NCBI GenBank assembly: GCA_015075185.1 | Contig: JABTUW010000001.1 | Coordinates: 2,046,001 to 2,110,000 of the forward strand | DNA: 64,000 bases | From: Anaerolineales bacterium | Lineage (GTDB): Bacteria; Chloroflexota; Anaerolineae; 4572-78; J111 | Direction of reading: 5' to 3' | In this document: piece by piece, positions 7,716 through 15,563 of the stretch | Layout of the letters: each line of letters starts with the position of its first letter | How positions within the stretch are numbered: position 1 is the first letter of the stretch | Translations under genes and position numbers: made by a program | Notes under the pieces: model-generated | Told to the model about the DNA's origin: nothing | Seen by the model: only the letters and a program-made list of their open reading frames with translations | Databases searched by the model: none

Positions 7716-8738
7716 ATGCCTGACCCGGCCCCGCTGGAGGAGCTAATTGCGGCGCTGCGGGCTGCGCCGGCCTGGCAGCGCAAACAGGAGATCAGTGTTC
7801 TGCGTGATGACTTGATCTCCCACACTCCGCTCGTCGAAGGGCGGCCGGTGCAACTGGGGGACGATACGGCGGCAATCGAGACGGAGGAGGGCTACCTCCT
7901 GCTCGCAGCCGAAGTGATCTACCCCCCGCTGGTGCGGAGTGAGCCTTACCTGGCCGGGCGCTCGGCCATCTTGGCCAATGTCAACGACATTTATGCCATG
8001 GGTGGGTATCCGCTGGCGCTGGTCAATGTGATTTTGGCTGAAGACACCGGGGCAGCGACAACAATCATGCGCGGTTTAACTGACGGCTGCCGGCGCTACA
8101 ATGTCGCCCTGGTGGGGGGACATCTGACCGCTAACAGCCAATTTGCCTCGGTGGCGGCCTGTATTTTGGGCCGGGCTAAAAAATTGCTCAGCAGTTTCAA
8201 TGTCCGGCCGGGTGACGCTTTGCTGCATGTGACCAATCTGCGGGGCCAGTTTCACCCCCGCTTTCAATTTTGGGACTGCTCGGCTCACCTGGCCGACGCC
8301 GACCTGCAGCGAGACCTGGCCTTGTTACCCACCCTTGCCGAAGCTGGCTGGTGTGACGCGGGGCGCGACGTCAGCATGGCCGGTGTGCTCGGCTCGCTGC
8401 TGATGATGCTGGAGCTGTCGGGGGTAGGGGCAACCGTTGACCTTGAGGCCATTCCCCGCCCGGTGGCAGCGGAGGATCGTTTTCTGGATTGGCTGCTGGC
8501 CTTTCCCAGCTATGGTTTTGTGCTGGCCGTGCGCCCGGAACACGTTACCACCGTGCAAGCGGTTTTTGCCGCCCAGGCGATCACCTGCGCGGTCATTGGC
8601 CAGGCGACCGTGGGCCGGCAGGTCAGCCTGCGTGACTCGTGGGGCCGCGAGGCCGAATTGTGGGATCTGGCCGAAGAGCCGTTCATCGGCTTTTCAGCTT
8701 CACCTGGTAAAAGAGGGTCCACAGATACACACAGATAG
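7716..8738 (+). CDS. PurM/AIR-synthase-like ATP-binding protein, Sll0787 type (NitG-like)
   Basis: 340 residues with the AIR synthase-related fold (PurM, ThiL, SelD, HypE relatives). Visible elements: GDDTAAIETEEGYLLLAAE near the N terminus (metal/ATP Asp pair), AILANVNDIYAMGGYPLALV, VALVGGHLT, then the C-terminal AIRS_C half from about residue 170. The family normally transfers phosphate from ATP to activate a carbonyl or amide oxygen. The substrate here is unknown. Translationally coupled behind the acetyltransferase. The last residues GKRGSTDTHR and the stop codon are encoded by an intergenic CACAGATA-type repeat, so the natural C terminus (probably after FIGFS) has been replaced or extended. 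Confidence 0.87.
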   Translation: MPDPAPLEELIAALRAAPAWQRKQEISVLRDDLISHTPLVEGRPVQLGDDTAAIETEEGYLLLAAEVIYPPLVRSEPYLAGRSAILANVNDIYAMGGYPLALVNVILAEDTGAATTIMRGLTDGCRRYNVALVGGHLTANSQFASVAACILGRAKKLLSSFNVRPGDALLHVTNLRGQFHPRFQFWDCSAHLADADLQRDLALLPTLAEAGWCDAGRDVSMAGVLGSLLMMLELSGVGATVDLEAIPRPVAAEDRFLDWLLAFPSYGFVLAVRPEHVTTVQAVFAAQAITCAVIGQATVGRQVSLRDSWGREAELWDLAEEPFIGFSASPGKRGSTDTHR

Positions 8739-8752
8739 ACTCAGATAAATAG
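8716..8752. repeat. CACAGATA near-tandem repeat at gene end
   Basis: Run of CACAGATACACACAGATAGA-like units overlapping the last codons and stop of the PurM-like gene. Same family as the longer palindromes at 10246-10333 and 35210-35289. Confidence 0.75.
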
Positions 8753-8774
8753 AAAAATCGTAACGGCTCAAGTA

Positions 8775-8855
8775 TGTCATTTCGACCGAAGGGAGAAATC
8801 TTCAAAGCCTATGGTCCGTTCTAGGGATTTCTCGGCCTACGGCCTCGAAATGACA
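8775..8855. repeat. TGTCATTTCGA palindromic repeat
   Basis: TGTCATTTCGA (8775-8785) pairs perfectly with TCGAAATGACA (8845-8855), and inner GAGAAATC (8793-8800) pairs with GATTTCTC (8826-8833). Non-coding; it separates the PurM-like gene from the flavoprotein gene. Confidence 0.8.
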
Positions 8856-8905
8856 CGAGGCTGATAAGATTTCCGGTTTAACCGGGTTAGGAGAGAGGCA
8901 AAATT

Positions 8906-10243
8906 ATGACTACCAGAATCGTTGTCGTCGGGGGCGGCGCGGCGGGCACGGGCGCAGCCACCATTGCCATTCAGCACGATCGCTCCCTGAGCGTCACCCT
9001 ATTGACTGAGTTTGAAGATATTGCTTACAGTCCCTGCGGCATTCCCTACGTCTTTGGGCGCGAGATCGAGAAGTTTGATGGCCTGTTTCTGCAAGGCCTG
9101 GATTTTTATAAGGAAATGGGTATTGACCTGCGCCCATGCACGGTCGTCACCAAAATTGACATGCAGGAGCGGGTGGTCTACGCGGGTGAGGAAAAGTTTC
9201 CCTTCGACAAGCTCATTCTCTGCACCGGCTGGGAATATGACCCGCCCGACGTGCCCGGCACGGATTTGGCCGGAGTGGAGTACATCAAAAATATTCGCCG
9301 GGCCATGGAACTGGATAAGCAATTGGACCAGGTCAAGCGAGCGGTCGTTTACAAAGCCAAGCCGCTGGGCCTGGAACTGATTACCGCCCTGCCCCATCGC
9401 GGCATCGAGACCCACTTGGTAGACGAAGCGCCCTGGCTGCTGGCCGATTTTGCCGACCCGGATATGATGAAGCCAGTGCAGGACTCGCTGGAGGAGATGG
9501 GCGTTAAAATGCACCTGGGCGCAAAACTGCTCGGCTTTAAGGGCCAAAACGGCCGCCTGACCGCTGTTGAAACCAGCGATGGCGAAATCCCGGCCGAGAT
9601 GGCCTTTGTCGCCACCACCATGAAACCGGCGACGGCGCTGGCTCAGTCCATCGGCTGCAAAATTGGCTCCACCGGGGCAATTATTGTGGATGACCACATG
9701 CGCACCAATATCCCGGATGTTTACGCCGCCGGAGCCTGCGTCGAGGTGATGCACGGCCTATTGAAAATCCCCATCCAACTTCTGCCCGGCTCCTACGCTT
9801 ACCCGATGGGCAAGGTGGCCGGCTATAACGCTGCCGGCGGCGACCGGCCTTACCAGGAGGTCTTTGTGCCCTGGGGCATTATCGGCGGCAAAGTGCAGGT
9901 GGGAGGCGCGCTAATTTCCGAAACAATTGCCAAAGCGATGGGCATGCCCTACATTATTGGCCGGGCGACCGGCATCACCGCCGCCCGCTACTACCCCACT
10001 CACGAAAAGATGCACGTCAAGCTGCTGGCCGATCCCCAGACTCACCGGGTTCTCGGCGCTCAATTTGCCGGGGGCGATGGCGTGAAAGAGCGGGCCGATT
10101 TTATGGCTTTTGCCATCCGCAAAGAGGCGACCCTGGAAGAGCTGGCGACGATGGAAAATGTCTATTCACCGCCCATCGGCGCGCTCAACGAGCCGATTGC
10201 CCTGGCCGCCCAGGCTGCGTTGCGAGACGCGGCCAAGAATTAA
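8906..10243 (+). CDS. FAD-dependent pyridine nucleotide-disulfide oxidoreductase, CoA-disulfide reductase/NADH oxidase-like
   Basis: 445 residues. N-terminal FAD Rossmann motif VVVGGGAAGTGAA, then YSPCGIPY with the single active-site Cys characteristic of CoA-disulfide reductases and NADH oxidases/peroxidases. The second FAD motif TNIPDVYAAGACVEV is near 275, and a C-terminal dimerisation domain (MHVKLLADPQTHRVLGAQFAG) is present. Odd point: where family members have the NAD(P)H-binding GxGxxG, this protein reads VVYKAKPLGLELITALPHRG, so the nucleotide motif is largely lost. It may use another electron donor, or act as a non-catalytic or ferredoxin-linked flavoprotein. GGAGAGAG precedes the ATG. 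Position inside the cluster suggests a redox step on a thiol or persulfide. Confidence 0.88.
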   Translation: MTTRIVVVGGGAAGTGAATIAIQHDRSLSVTLLTEFEDIAYSPCGIPYVFGREIEKFDGLFLQGLDFYKEMGIDLRPCTVVTKIDMQERVVYAGEEKFPFDKLILCTGWEYDPPDVPGTDLAGVEYIKNIRRAMELDKQLDQVKRAVVYKAKPLGLELITALPHRGIETHLVDEAPWLLADFADPDMMKPVQDSLEEMGVKMHLGAKLLGFKGQNGRLTAVETSDGEIPAEMAFVATTMKPATALAQSIGCKIGSTGAIIVDDHMRTNIPDVYAAGACVEVMHGLLKIPIQLLPGSYAYPMGKVAGYNAAGGDRPYQEVFVPWGIIGGKVQVGGALISETIAKAMGMPYIIGRATGITAARYYPTHEKMHVKLLADPQTHRVLGAQFAGGDGVKERADFMAFAIRKEATLEELATMENVYSPPIGALNEPIALAAQAALRDAAKN

Positions 10244-10245
10244 TG

Positions 10246-10333
10246 GAACGCAGATGAGGCTGATTCCACAGATTCTCGCAGATCTTTATAGTTTATCAGC
10301 GCAAATCTGCGTCTATCTGCGTTATCAGCGTTC
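10246..10333. repeat. CGCAGAT palindrome
   Basis: GAACGCAGATGAGGCTGAT at the left faces ATCTGCGTTATCAGCGTTC at the right as imperfect inverted copies, with further CGCAGATC/GCGCAAATCTGCG units between. Fills the gap between the flavoprotein and the 99-residue gene. Confidence 0.8.
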
Positions 10334-10351
10334 TATTTGGAGGTTTAACCA

Positions 10352-10651
10352 ATGGCTATTGTGGGCAAAAAATCTGGCCCAACAACACTGCTCCAAAAGT
10401 TTCGCGTTTTGACCGAGGGCTTGCTGATGGAAGTGGCTCAACAAGCCATGCTGGGCCAATATCCCAACACCGGGCGTTCACCCTACCCCAAACAAGGCTT
10501 GATCTACACCTTGCTGCGCCTTTTCTTTCTGCCCGGCTTCAAGCTGACTCCCTGGCCGCTGCGCCACCGCATGATGCAGCTCTTTTTTGTGCACCAACAG
10601 CAGCAGGGCTGGCCCAAGCACTCCTGGCCCCGGCCCAAAACAGACCTTTAG
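10352..10651 (+). CDS. Small basic protein of unknown function
   Basis: 99 residues, rich in Leu, Pro, Gln and basic residues; no family recognised. It contains one hydrophobic stretch (LIYTLLRLFFLPGFKLTPW) that could be a membrane-contact helix but is short for a transmembrane segment. TTTGGAGGTTT precedes the ATG with good spacing, which supports it being real. The last residues KTDL and the stop lie inside a 19-bp perfect hairpin, so the natural 3' end was altered by that element. Its place between the flavoprotein and OsmC genes suggests a role in the same pathway, but nothing more can be said. Confidence 0.6.
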   Translation: MAIVGKKSGPTTLLQKFRVLTEGLLMEVAQQAMLGQYPNTGRSPYPKQGLIYTLLRLFFLPGFKLTPWPLRHRMMQLFFVHQQQQGWPKHSWPRPKTDL

Positions 10652-10679
10652 GGTCTTTAAGACCCTAAAGGTCTGTTTT
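10637..10679. terminator. 19-bp perfect hairpin, terminator-like, inside the cluster
   Basis: AAAACAGACCTTTAGGGTC (10637-10655) pairs perfectly with GACCCTAAAGGTCTGTTTT (10661-10679) around TTTAA. A-rich 5' side and T-rich 3' side give a bidirectional intrinsic-terminator shape. It would reduce read-through into the OsmC gene, whose AAGGTGA ribosome site begins directly after it. Confidence 0.65.
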
Positions 10680-10690
10680 AAGGTGATTTT

Positions 10691-11107
10691 ATGAGCCGGG
10701 TTAAAGTCAACTGGCTGGGCGACTACCAAACTGAAATAGAAGTGCGCAACCTCCATCACCTCACAGGCGACGAAGCGCCGGAGTACGGCGGCCAGGATAC
10801 CGGCCCCATGCCCACCGACTACCTGCTGGTGGCGGTCGGTACCTGTATGTGCCTGGCCGTGGCCCATGTGGCCAAAAAGCGGCGCCTGACCCTGGGCCGG
10901 CTCAAGGTGGGCGTGTCGGCGCACAAGCACGAAAAGGAGTTTCGCTTCGACTCGATTGACCTGTTCATTCAGGCTGACCTGCCGCCCGAACAACTGGACC
11001 CCCTGGTCGAACAGGCCCGCCGGGTTTGCTTTGTCAGCAATACGATCACCGCCGCCTGTCCGGTTAATGTGGCGGCGGAGACGATTGGAACACAAGAAAA
11101 TGTCTGA
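10691..11107 (+). CDS. OsmC-family protein
   Basis: 138 residues of the OsmC/Ohr fold. The signature PTDYLLVAVGTCMCLAVAHVA carries the helix Cys, and RRVCFVSNTITAACPVNV carries the second Cys and the conserved C-terminal strand. OsmC and Ohr proteins are thiol peroxidases acting on organic hydroperoxides, but many family members in metabolic operons have other, unknown roles. AAGGTGA is placed 4 bases before the ATG. The downstream DUF1116 gene starts inside its last codons (8-base overlap), so the two are translationally coupled. Confidence 0.85.
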   Translation: MSRVKVNWLGDYQTEIEVRNLHHLTGDEAPEYGGQDTGPMPTDYLLVAVGTCMCLAVAHVAKKRRLTLGRLKVGVSAHKHEKEFRFDSIDLFIQADLPPEQLDPLVEQARRVCFVSNTITAACPVNVAAETIGTQENV

Positions 11108-12584
11108 TTCTCTTTTTAATACCCCTCTCCAAATTATCAACATCGGCATCGGCGATTTTGCCGAAACGCTGCGCCAGCAGGACGTGCCGGTCGTCGAGGT
11201 GGAGTGGCAGCCGCCGGCCGGGGGCGACGCCAACCTGGTCGAAATTCTGAAGCAGACCGACGGCAGCCGGGAGCTGGCCGAAAAGATTGACGCGGCTAAC
11301 CAGGAGGCGGTCGAGCGGATTCTGGCTTCGCAGCCCCGGGTGGTGGATGTCGCTCCGGCGGCGCAGGCGCTCGGGTTAGCGGGGCGGATTATCCTCCACG
11401 CCGGCCCGCCGATTTCCTGGGAGCGCATGTGCGGGCCGCAAAAGCGGGCCGTCCTGGGCGCGATCCGCTTTGAGGGCTGGGCCGGCGACAACGAGAGCGC
11501 CGAGGCATTGGTCGAAAGCGCGCAGGTCACGCTGAGTCCCAACCACCGTTACCGCGCGGTCGGGCCGATGACCGGCATCATTTCGCCTTCGATGCCGGTC
11601 CTGGTCGTGCAAAACGAAACCTTTGGCAATTACGGCTTCTCCACCTTCAACGAGGGCCGGGGCAATACCTTATGGTTCGGTATTTGCGACGACGCCACTT
11701 TGGAGCGGCTGCGCTGGATGCGCGACACCCTGGCTCCGGCGGTGAAGGCCGCCCTCCACCACGGCGGCCCGCTGAATGTGTTCGATATTGTGGCTCAGGG
11801 CCTGCAAATGGGCGACGAGTGCCACGCCCGCAGCGCGGCCTCGACCTCGCTGCTGGTCAAAACGCTCATGCCGCCGATGCTCGACGCGGGCGTGTCCAGC
11901 CGGACCGTCGCCGACATTATTCGCTTCATGGCTAACAACAATCACTTCTTCCTCAACTTTACCATGGCCGCGGTCAAGGCGACGATGGATGCCGCCAATG
12001 GGATTCCTGACAGCACTCTGGTCACGGCGATGTCGCGCAATGGGGTGGATTTCATGCTGCGGGTCAGCGGGTTGGGCGATGAGTGGGTAGTCGCCCCTGT
12101 TTCGCCGATGGACGAAGCGGTTTATTACACCGGCTACTCTGTCGCCGATGCCGCCGGCGATATTGGTGACAGCGCCATTATCGAAACGTGCGGCCTGGGT
12201 GGGATGGCCATTGCCGGCGCGCCGACCATTGCCGCTTTTGTGGGCGGCACTCTGGCCGATGAGATTGCAGCGGTGGAGCAGCTACGCCTGATCACCGTGG
12301 CCGCTCACCAGAAGTTCAGCCTGCCGGCGATGAACTCGGCCAACACGCCGCTGGGGATTGACCTGCGCCGGGTGGTTGAAAGCCGCATTGTCCCTTTTAT
12401 TACCACCGGCGTGCTGCACGAAACCAGCCCGACCGTCGGCCAGATCGGGACAGGCGTGGCCCGCGTTCCCGTTGCCCTGTTCGAGCGGGCGTTAGCGGCC
12501 CTGGCCCACCAGTGGGGGCTGGCGACGTCGCTGCCCCGGCCAGAATCGGTAAAGCTTGAGCCGGTGAAAGTGGCGTCAGCTTGA
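11100..12584 (+). CDS. DUF1116 protein (YlbE/AllG-like)
   Basis: 494 residues counted from the ATG that overlaps the OsmC stop; an open stretch upstream in the same frame is not used because it lies inside the OsmC gene. The N terminus LQIINIGIGDFAETL and VEVEWQPPAGGD are characteristic of DUF1116 proteins (E. coli YlbE, recently named AllG). There, FdrA/AllF, YlbE/AllG and YlbF/AllH form the oxamate carbamoyltransferase of allantoin catabolism. Conserved-looking centres are GPMTGIISPSMP, GDECHARSAA and ANNNHFFLNFTMAA. An FdrA gene lies two genes on, which supports a carbamoyl- or acyl-transfer complex; the actual substrate here is unknown. Confidence 0.87.
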   Translation: MSDSLFNTPLQIINIGIGDFAETLRQQDVPVVEVEWQPPAGGDANLVEILKQTDGSRELAEKIDAANQEAVERILASQPRVVDVAPAAQALGLAGRIILHAGPPISWERMCGPQKRAVLGAIRFEGWAGDNESAEALVESAQVTLSPNHRYRAVGPMTGIISPSMPVLVVQNETFGNYGFSTFNEGRGNTLWFGICDDATLERLRWMRDTLAPAVKAALHHGGPLNVFDIVAQGLQMGDECHARSAASTSLLVKTLMPPMLDAGVSSRTVADIIRFMANNNHFFLNFTMAAVKATMDAANGIPDSTLVTAMSRNGVDFMLRVSGLGDEWVVAPVSPMDEAVYYTGYSVADAAGDIGDSAIIETCGLGGMAIAGAPTIAAFVGGTLADEIAAVEQLRLITVAAHQKFSLPAMNSANTPLGIDLRRVVESRIVPFITTGVLHETSPTVGQIGTGVARVPVALFERALAALAHQWGLATSLPRPESVKLEPVKVASA

Positions 12585-13228
12585 TGACCGAGCAGGAAAT
12601 CCAGGCCCTGGCGCTGGCCTGGCGTAAAGCCGAAGATCGTTTTTACCAGGCGGCGCTTAACATGCCGGAAGTCTATGCGGATGGCATCCGCCTGGTGCGG
12701 GCCTTGGCCAGCAGTCTGGAACAGGTGGTCGAGGCAAATGAATTAGTCGAAGTTTACCAGGGTTACGACCTCGACCAGGTTGGTCTGATCGCCGATAAGC
12801 TGGCCCTGGCCCACGGTGACTTTATTGATTTTGAACTGGCCCGTGACGCCGCTTTTTACCTGCGCTACCAGGAAATCCTGGACCGGCAGGATCAGGCCAG
12901 GGTTCAGGCCAGGCTGGCCGAAGCCCAGGCTCAGGGGGCGCAGTGGGTGACACTTTACGATAACGAAACCAGGCGCCAGGGTCGAACCTTTTTTCAGCGG
13001 TTGGAAATGCGCCTGCCGGACGGTCTCGGTCTTTACACGGCGGTGGAACTCGACCTGGAAAAGGGGCGGGTCTATGTGGTTGAGCCAATCATGCTTGACC
13101 CGGCCACCGGCGACCCTCGACGCGGCGTAGCTCCACCCGACCCGCGCGAGGAGTTTCGCACGCGGGAGGAGTTGGCGGAAGCGGTGGCCCGCTTGCGGGA
13201 GAAGTACAGCGTGATGCGTGATGCGTGA
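12584..13228 (+). CDS. Unrecognised 214-residue protein between DUF1116 and FdrA genes
   Basis: The start ATG overlaps the previous stop by one base (TGATG), so it is coupled to the DUF1116 gene; a TTG one codon earlier is the alternative. The protein is acidic, helical and Gln/Ala/Leu-rich in the first 120 residues (RVQARLAEAQAQGAQ looks coiled-coil), then a strand-rich part with WVTLYDNETRRQGRTFF and RVYVVEPIMLDP. It occupies the position where enteric clusters carry DUF2877 (AllH), but I see no similarity to that family. Its final residues SVMRDA and stop are encoded by CGTGATG tandem units, so the original C terminus has been replaced by a repeat. Candidate third subunit of the complex; function unknown. 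Confidence 0.75.
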   Translation: MTEQEIQALALAWRKAEDRFYQAALNMPEVYADGIRLVRALASSLEQVVEANELVEVYQGYDLDQVGLIADKLALAHGDFIDFELARDAAFYLRYQEILDRQDQARVQARLAEAQAQGAQWVTLYDNETRRQGRTFFQRLEMRLPDGLGLYTAVELDLEKGRVYVVEPIMLDPATGDPRRGVAPPDPREEFRTREELAEAVARLREKYSVMRDA

Positions 13229-13233
13229 TGCGT
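13209..13233 (+). repeat. CGTGATG tandem units at a gene end
   Basis: Three consecutive GCGTGATG units spanning the stop codon of the 214-residue protein. Same word family as the GTAAAACGT/CGTGATGCG repeats at 32642-32767 and 40269-40340. Confidence 0.7.
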
Positions 13234-13256
13234 TTTCTACCCGCTTACGTACCATG

Positions 13257-13423
13257 TAACCTCAGTTCGGAGTTTTCTTAATCGCACCCTTCGATACGCG
13301 CTTCACTTCGCCCTTCGACAAGCTCAGGACGAGTTCCGCGCTACTCAGGATGCGATATAAGCCGAAAATCATCCTGAGTAGGGCGATGGCCCGTATCGAA
13401 GGGTGATTTTCGGTAAAATGTCG
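13257..13423. repeat. Dispersed palindromic element, copy B
   Basis: Second copy of the element at 3889-4036, with the same ends and the same nested arms (CACCCTTCGATACG against CGTATCGAAGGGTG; CTACTCAGGAT against ATCCTGAGTAG). It carries an extra CCCTTCGACAAGCTCAGGAC segment in the left half. It lies inside the transcription unit, between the 214-residue gene and fdrA. Confidence 0.78.
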
Positions 13424-13461
13424 GTACACTACTTGAGCTTTCTAAATTTTAAGGAAAAACG

Positions 13462-15009
13462 ATGACCCTCGTCAGCCAAGTCAAGCCTAATACTTATTAC
13501 GACTCCGTTCGCCTGATGCGCGTTTCGGAGATGCTGTCCCAATTGCCAGGGGTGAGCCAGGCGATTGTGGCCATGGGGACCGAGGCCAACAAGCGGGTTC
13601 TGGCGGAAACGAATTTGTTGGCCGAGAGGGTTCAGGACGCCGGAGCGAATGACCTGATGCTGGTCGTCGAGGCCGACTCGGCGGAGGCCGGCCAGGAGGC
13701 GCTGACACAGGCGGAGGCCAAGCTAACGGAGGCCGCCTCTCCTGTCGGCAGAACCGGCCAGGAGATGGCGCGTCCCCGTTCTCTAGTCCAGGCCCGCCAG
13801 GCTTTGGCCGGGGCGAACATGGCCCTGGTGTCGGTACCGGGACCCTACGCCAAACTTGAGGTCGCCAGAGCGCTGCAGGCGGGGATGCACGTCTTTCTGT
13901 TCAGCGATAACGTGACCCTGGCCGAAGAGCTTGAGCTAAAGCAGTGGGCCGTCGCCCAAAACCGCTTGATGATGGGGCCGGGCTGCGGCACGGCGATTAT
14001 CAACGGGGTGGCCCTGGCCTTTGCCAATGCCGTCCGGCGCGGCCCGATTGGCGTGGTCGCCGCCTCCGGCACCGGCCTGCAGGAGGTCACCTGCCTGCTG
14101 GATCGCGGCGGCAGCGGCATTTCTCAAGCGATTGGCGTAGGCGGGCGCGACCTGTCGGAAACGATTGGCGGATTGATGATGCAGCAGGGGCTGGCCATGC
14201 TGGCCGCCGACCCGGAGACGGAGCTGATTGTCCTCATCTCCAAGCCGCCCGCGCCAGCCGTCACCGAGATCATCCTGGATGCCGCCCAGGCCTGCGGCAA
14301 GCCGGTCATCGTCAGCTTCCTGGGCAGCAAACAGTCCGGGCAGGTAAACGACTTGACCTTCACCTCCTCGCTGGAGGAGACGGCAGAAGCAGCCCTGCGC
14401 CGGATAAACGGCACTGACCAGGATTACTTTGGACTTGCGCCTGACCAGCTTAAGGCAATGGCCGCTGCCGAGCGTGACAAGCTGGGGCCAGGCCAGCACT
14501 ATTTGCGGGGACTCTTTTCGGGTGGCAGTTTGTGTGATGAGGCCATGCTGCTTCTGGCCGACCGGCTGCCGGCGCTCTACTCGAATATTCCTTTACGACC
14601 GGAGTGGGCTTTGGCCGATGGCTGGCATAGCCGCGAGCACAGTTGCATTGACATGGGCGAAGAGGAATTCACCCAGGGCCGGCCTCACCCAATGATTGAC
14701 CCCCGCCTGCGCCAGGAACGCTTGCTCAAAGAAGCCAGCGACCCCAGCGTGGCGGTTATCCTGCTGGATGTCGTCATTGGCTATGGCTCTCATTCCAACC
14801 CGGCCGGCGCGCTGGTCGAGTCCATCCAGGCGGCTAAAGCGATGGCGGCAGCGCAGGGGCGGTACCTGGCCGTTGTCGCCCATGTGTGCGGTACCGATCA
14901 AGACCCGCAAGGGTTGCCGCAGCAGGAGCGCATTCTGCGTGAAGCGGGCGTCTTGGTCCTGCCGACAAATGCCCAGGCGGCGCGGGTTGCGGCGGCTATC
15001 GTGAGTTGA
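13462..15009 (+). CDS. fdrA: FdrA protein (AllF-like; succinyl-CoA-ligase fold)
   Basis: 515 residues. FdrA proteins share the CoA-binding and ligase folds of succinyl-CoA synthetase alpha/beta subunits. Here the N-terminal VKPNTYYDSVRLM, then MMGPGCGTAIING, IGVVAASGTGLQEVTCLLDRGGSG and AIGVGGRDLSETIGG show the nucleotide/phosphate loops and the Gly-rich turn. Known role for the E. coli relative (AllF): part of oxamate carbamoyltransferase with AllG and AllH. The presence of FdrA and DUF1116 together makes a related transfer reaction likely. A weak AAGGA precedes the ATG. Palindromic element copy B separates it from the upstream gene and could lower its expression. Confidence 0.9.
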   Translation: MTLVSQVKPNTYYDSVRLMRVSEMLSQLPGVSQAIVAMGTEANKRVLAETNLLAERVQDAGANDLMLVVEADSAEAGQEALTQAEAKLTEAASPVGRTGQEMARPRSLVQARQALAGANMALVSVPGPYAKLEVARALQAGMHVFLFSDNVTLAEELELKQWAVAQNRLMMGPGCGTAIINGVALAFANAVRRGPIGVVAASGTGLQEVTCLLDRGGSGISQAIGVGGRDLSETIGGLMMQQGLAMLAADPETELIVLISKPPAPAVTEIILDAAQACGKPVIVSFLGSKQSGQVNDLTFTSSLEETAEAALRRINGTDQDYFGLAPDQLKAMAAAERDKLGPGQHYLRGLFSGGSLCDEAMLLLADRLPALYSNIPLRPEWALADGWHSREHSCIDMGEEEFTQGRPHPMIDPRLRQERLLKEASDPSVAVILLDVVIGYGSHSNPAGALVESIQAAKAMAAAQGRYLAVVAHVCGTDQDPQGLPQQERILREAGVLVLPTNAQAARVAAAIVS

Positions 15010-15018
15010 CATATGATG

Positions 15019-15070
15019 GTAGGACAAACTTTAGTTTGTCCGTATAAAGACAAGCTAACAGCTTGTCTTA
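15019..15070. repeat. Two adjacent GGACAA/GACAAGCT hairpins
   Basis: GGACAAAC/GTTTGTCC (15022-15041, loop TTTA) is followed by AGACAAGCT/AGCTTGTCT (15048-15068, loop AAC). Same word family as 3836-3856 and 5142-5173. Lies between fdrA and the second FmdB gene. Confidence 0.7.
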
Positions 15071-15082
15071 CAAGGATCGGTT

Positions 15083-15460
15083 ATGCCAATCTACGAGTAC
15101 CAATGCAAAAATTGCGGAAAAATCTCCGAAATTCTGGTGCGAACATCCACGGAGCTACCGGAGCTTCACTGTAAAAGCTGCGACAGCAGCCAATTGACCC
15201 GGCTGGTTTCACGGCCGGGGCTGATTCGCAGCCAGGGTGGAGCGGAAGCAGGAACTTTGCGCCCGGTTGACCCGCGCAAGGCCGTGGAAAACATGAGCCG
15301 CATGTACGATAAGACCGGCGTTGACCCTGGCCAGGGTTTCAGCGAGGTGGCCCAACGAGCCGCCAGGGGTGACAGCCCCGACACGCTCAAAGAGGCTGTC
15401 AAAGAGGCCAGGCAGAAGGAAGCCGGGAGCAAGAAGTCGGAAGCAGGGAGTAAGGAGTAA
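15083..15460 (+). CDS. FmdB-family zinc-ribbon protein
   Basis: 125 residues. MPIYEYQCKNCGK and LHCKSCDSS provide the two CxxC knuckles of the FmdB ribbon; the rest is a polar helical tail with VDPRKAVENMSRMYDKTG. It resembles the FmdB gene at 3454 in design, so the cluster has two. The last 13 residues (KKSEAGSKE region) and the stop come from GGAGTAAGGAGTAGGGAGT near-tandem units, an intergenic repeat that has run into the gene. Zinc binding is expected; the function in the cluster is unknown. Confidence 0.85.
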   Translation: MPIYEYQCKNCGKISEILVRTSTELPELHCKSCDSSQLTRLVSRPGLIRSQGGAEAGTLRPVDPRKAVENMSRMYDKTGVDPGQGFSEVAQRAARGDSPDTLKEAVKEARQKEAGSKKSEAGSKE

Positions 15461-15476
15461 GGAGTAGGGAGTAAGA
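15434..15476 (+). repeat. GGAGTAA near-tandem repeat
   Basis: Units of AGTAAGGAGTAAGGAGTAGG type overlapping the C-terminal codons of the second FmdB gene; the same words recur at 46635-46668. Confidence 0.75.
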
Positions 15477-15488
15477 AATTTGATCGTT

Positions 15489-15563
15489 CAAAATCCAAGA
15501 TACCCAAAGGGCACGATGTCGAAAATCGAAAATCGGAAATCGGAAATCCAAAATCCAAAATCC
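15489..15563 (+). repeat. AAATCGG / AAATCC near-tandem repeat
   Basis: Run of AAAATCC, GAAAATCG and GGAAATC units. It contains the probable ATG of the glycosyltransferase and encodes its first residues. A related run is present around 32642-32767. Confidence 0.75.

Noticed and set aside
10956..11099. Upstream extension of the DUF1116 gene
   Set aside because: It lies inside the OsmC gene in another frame; family similarity starts at the ATG overlapping the OsmC stop.
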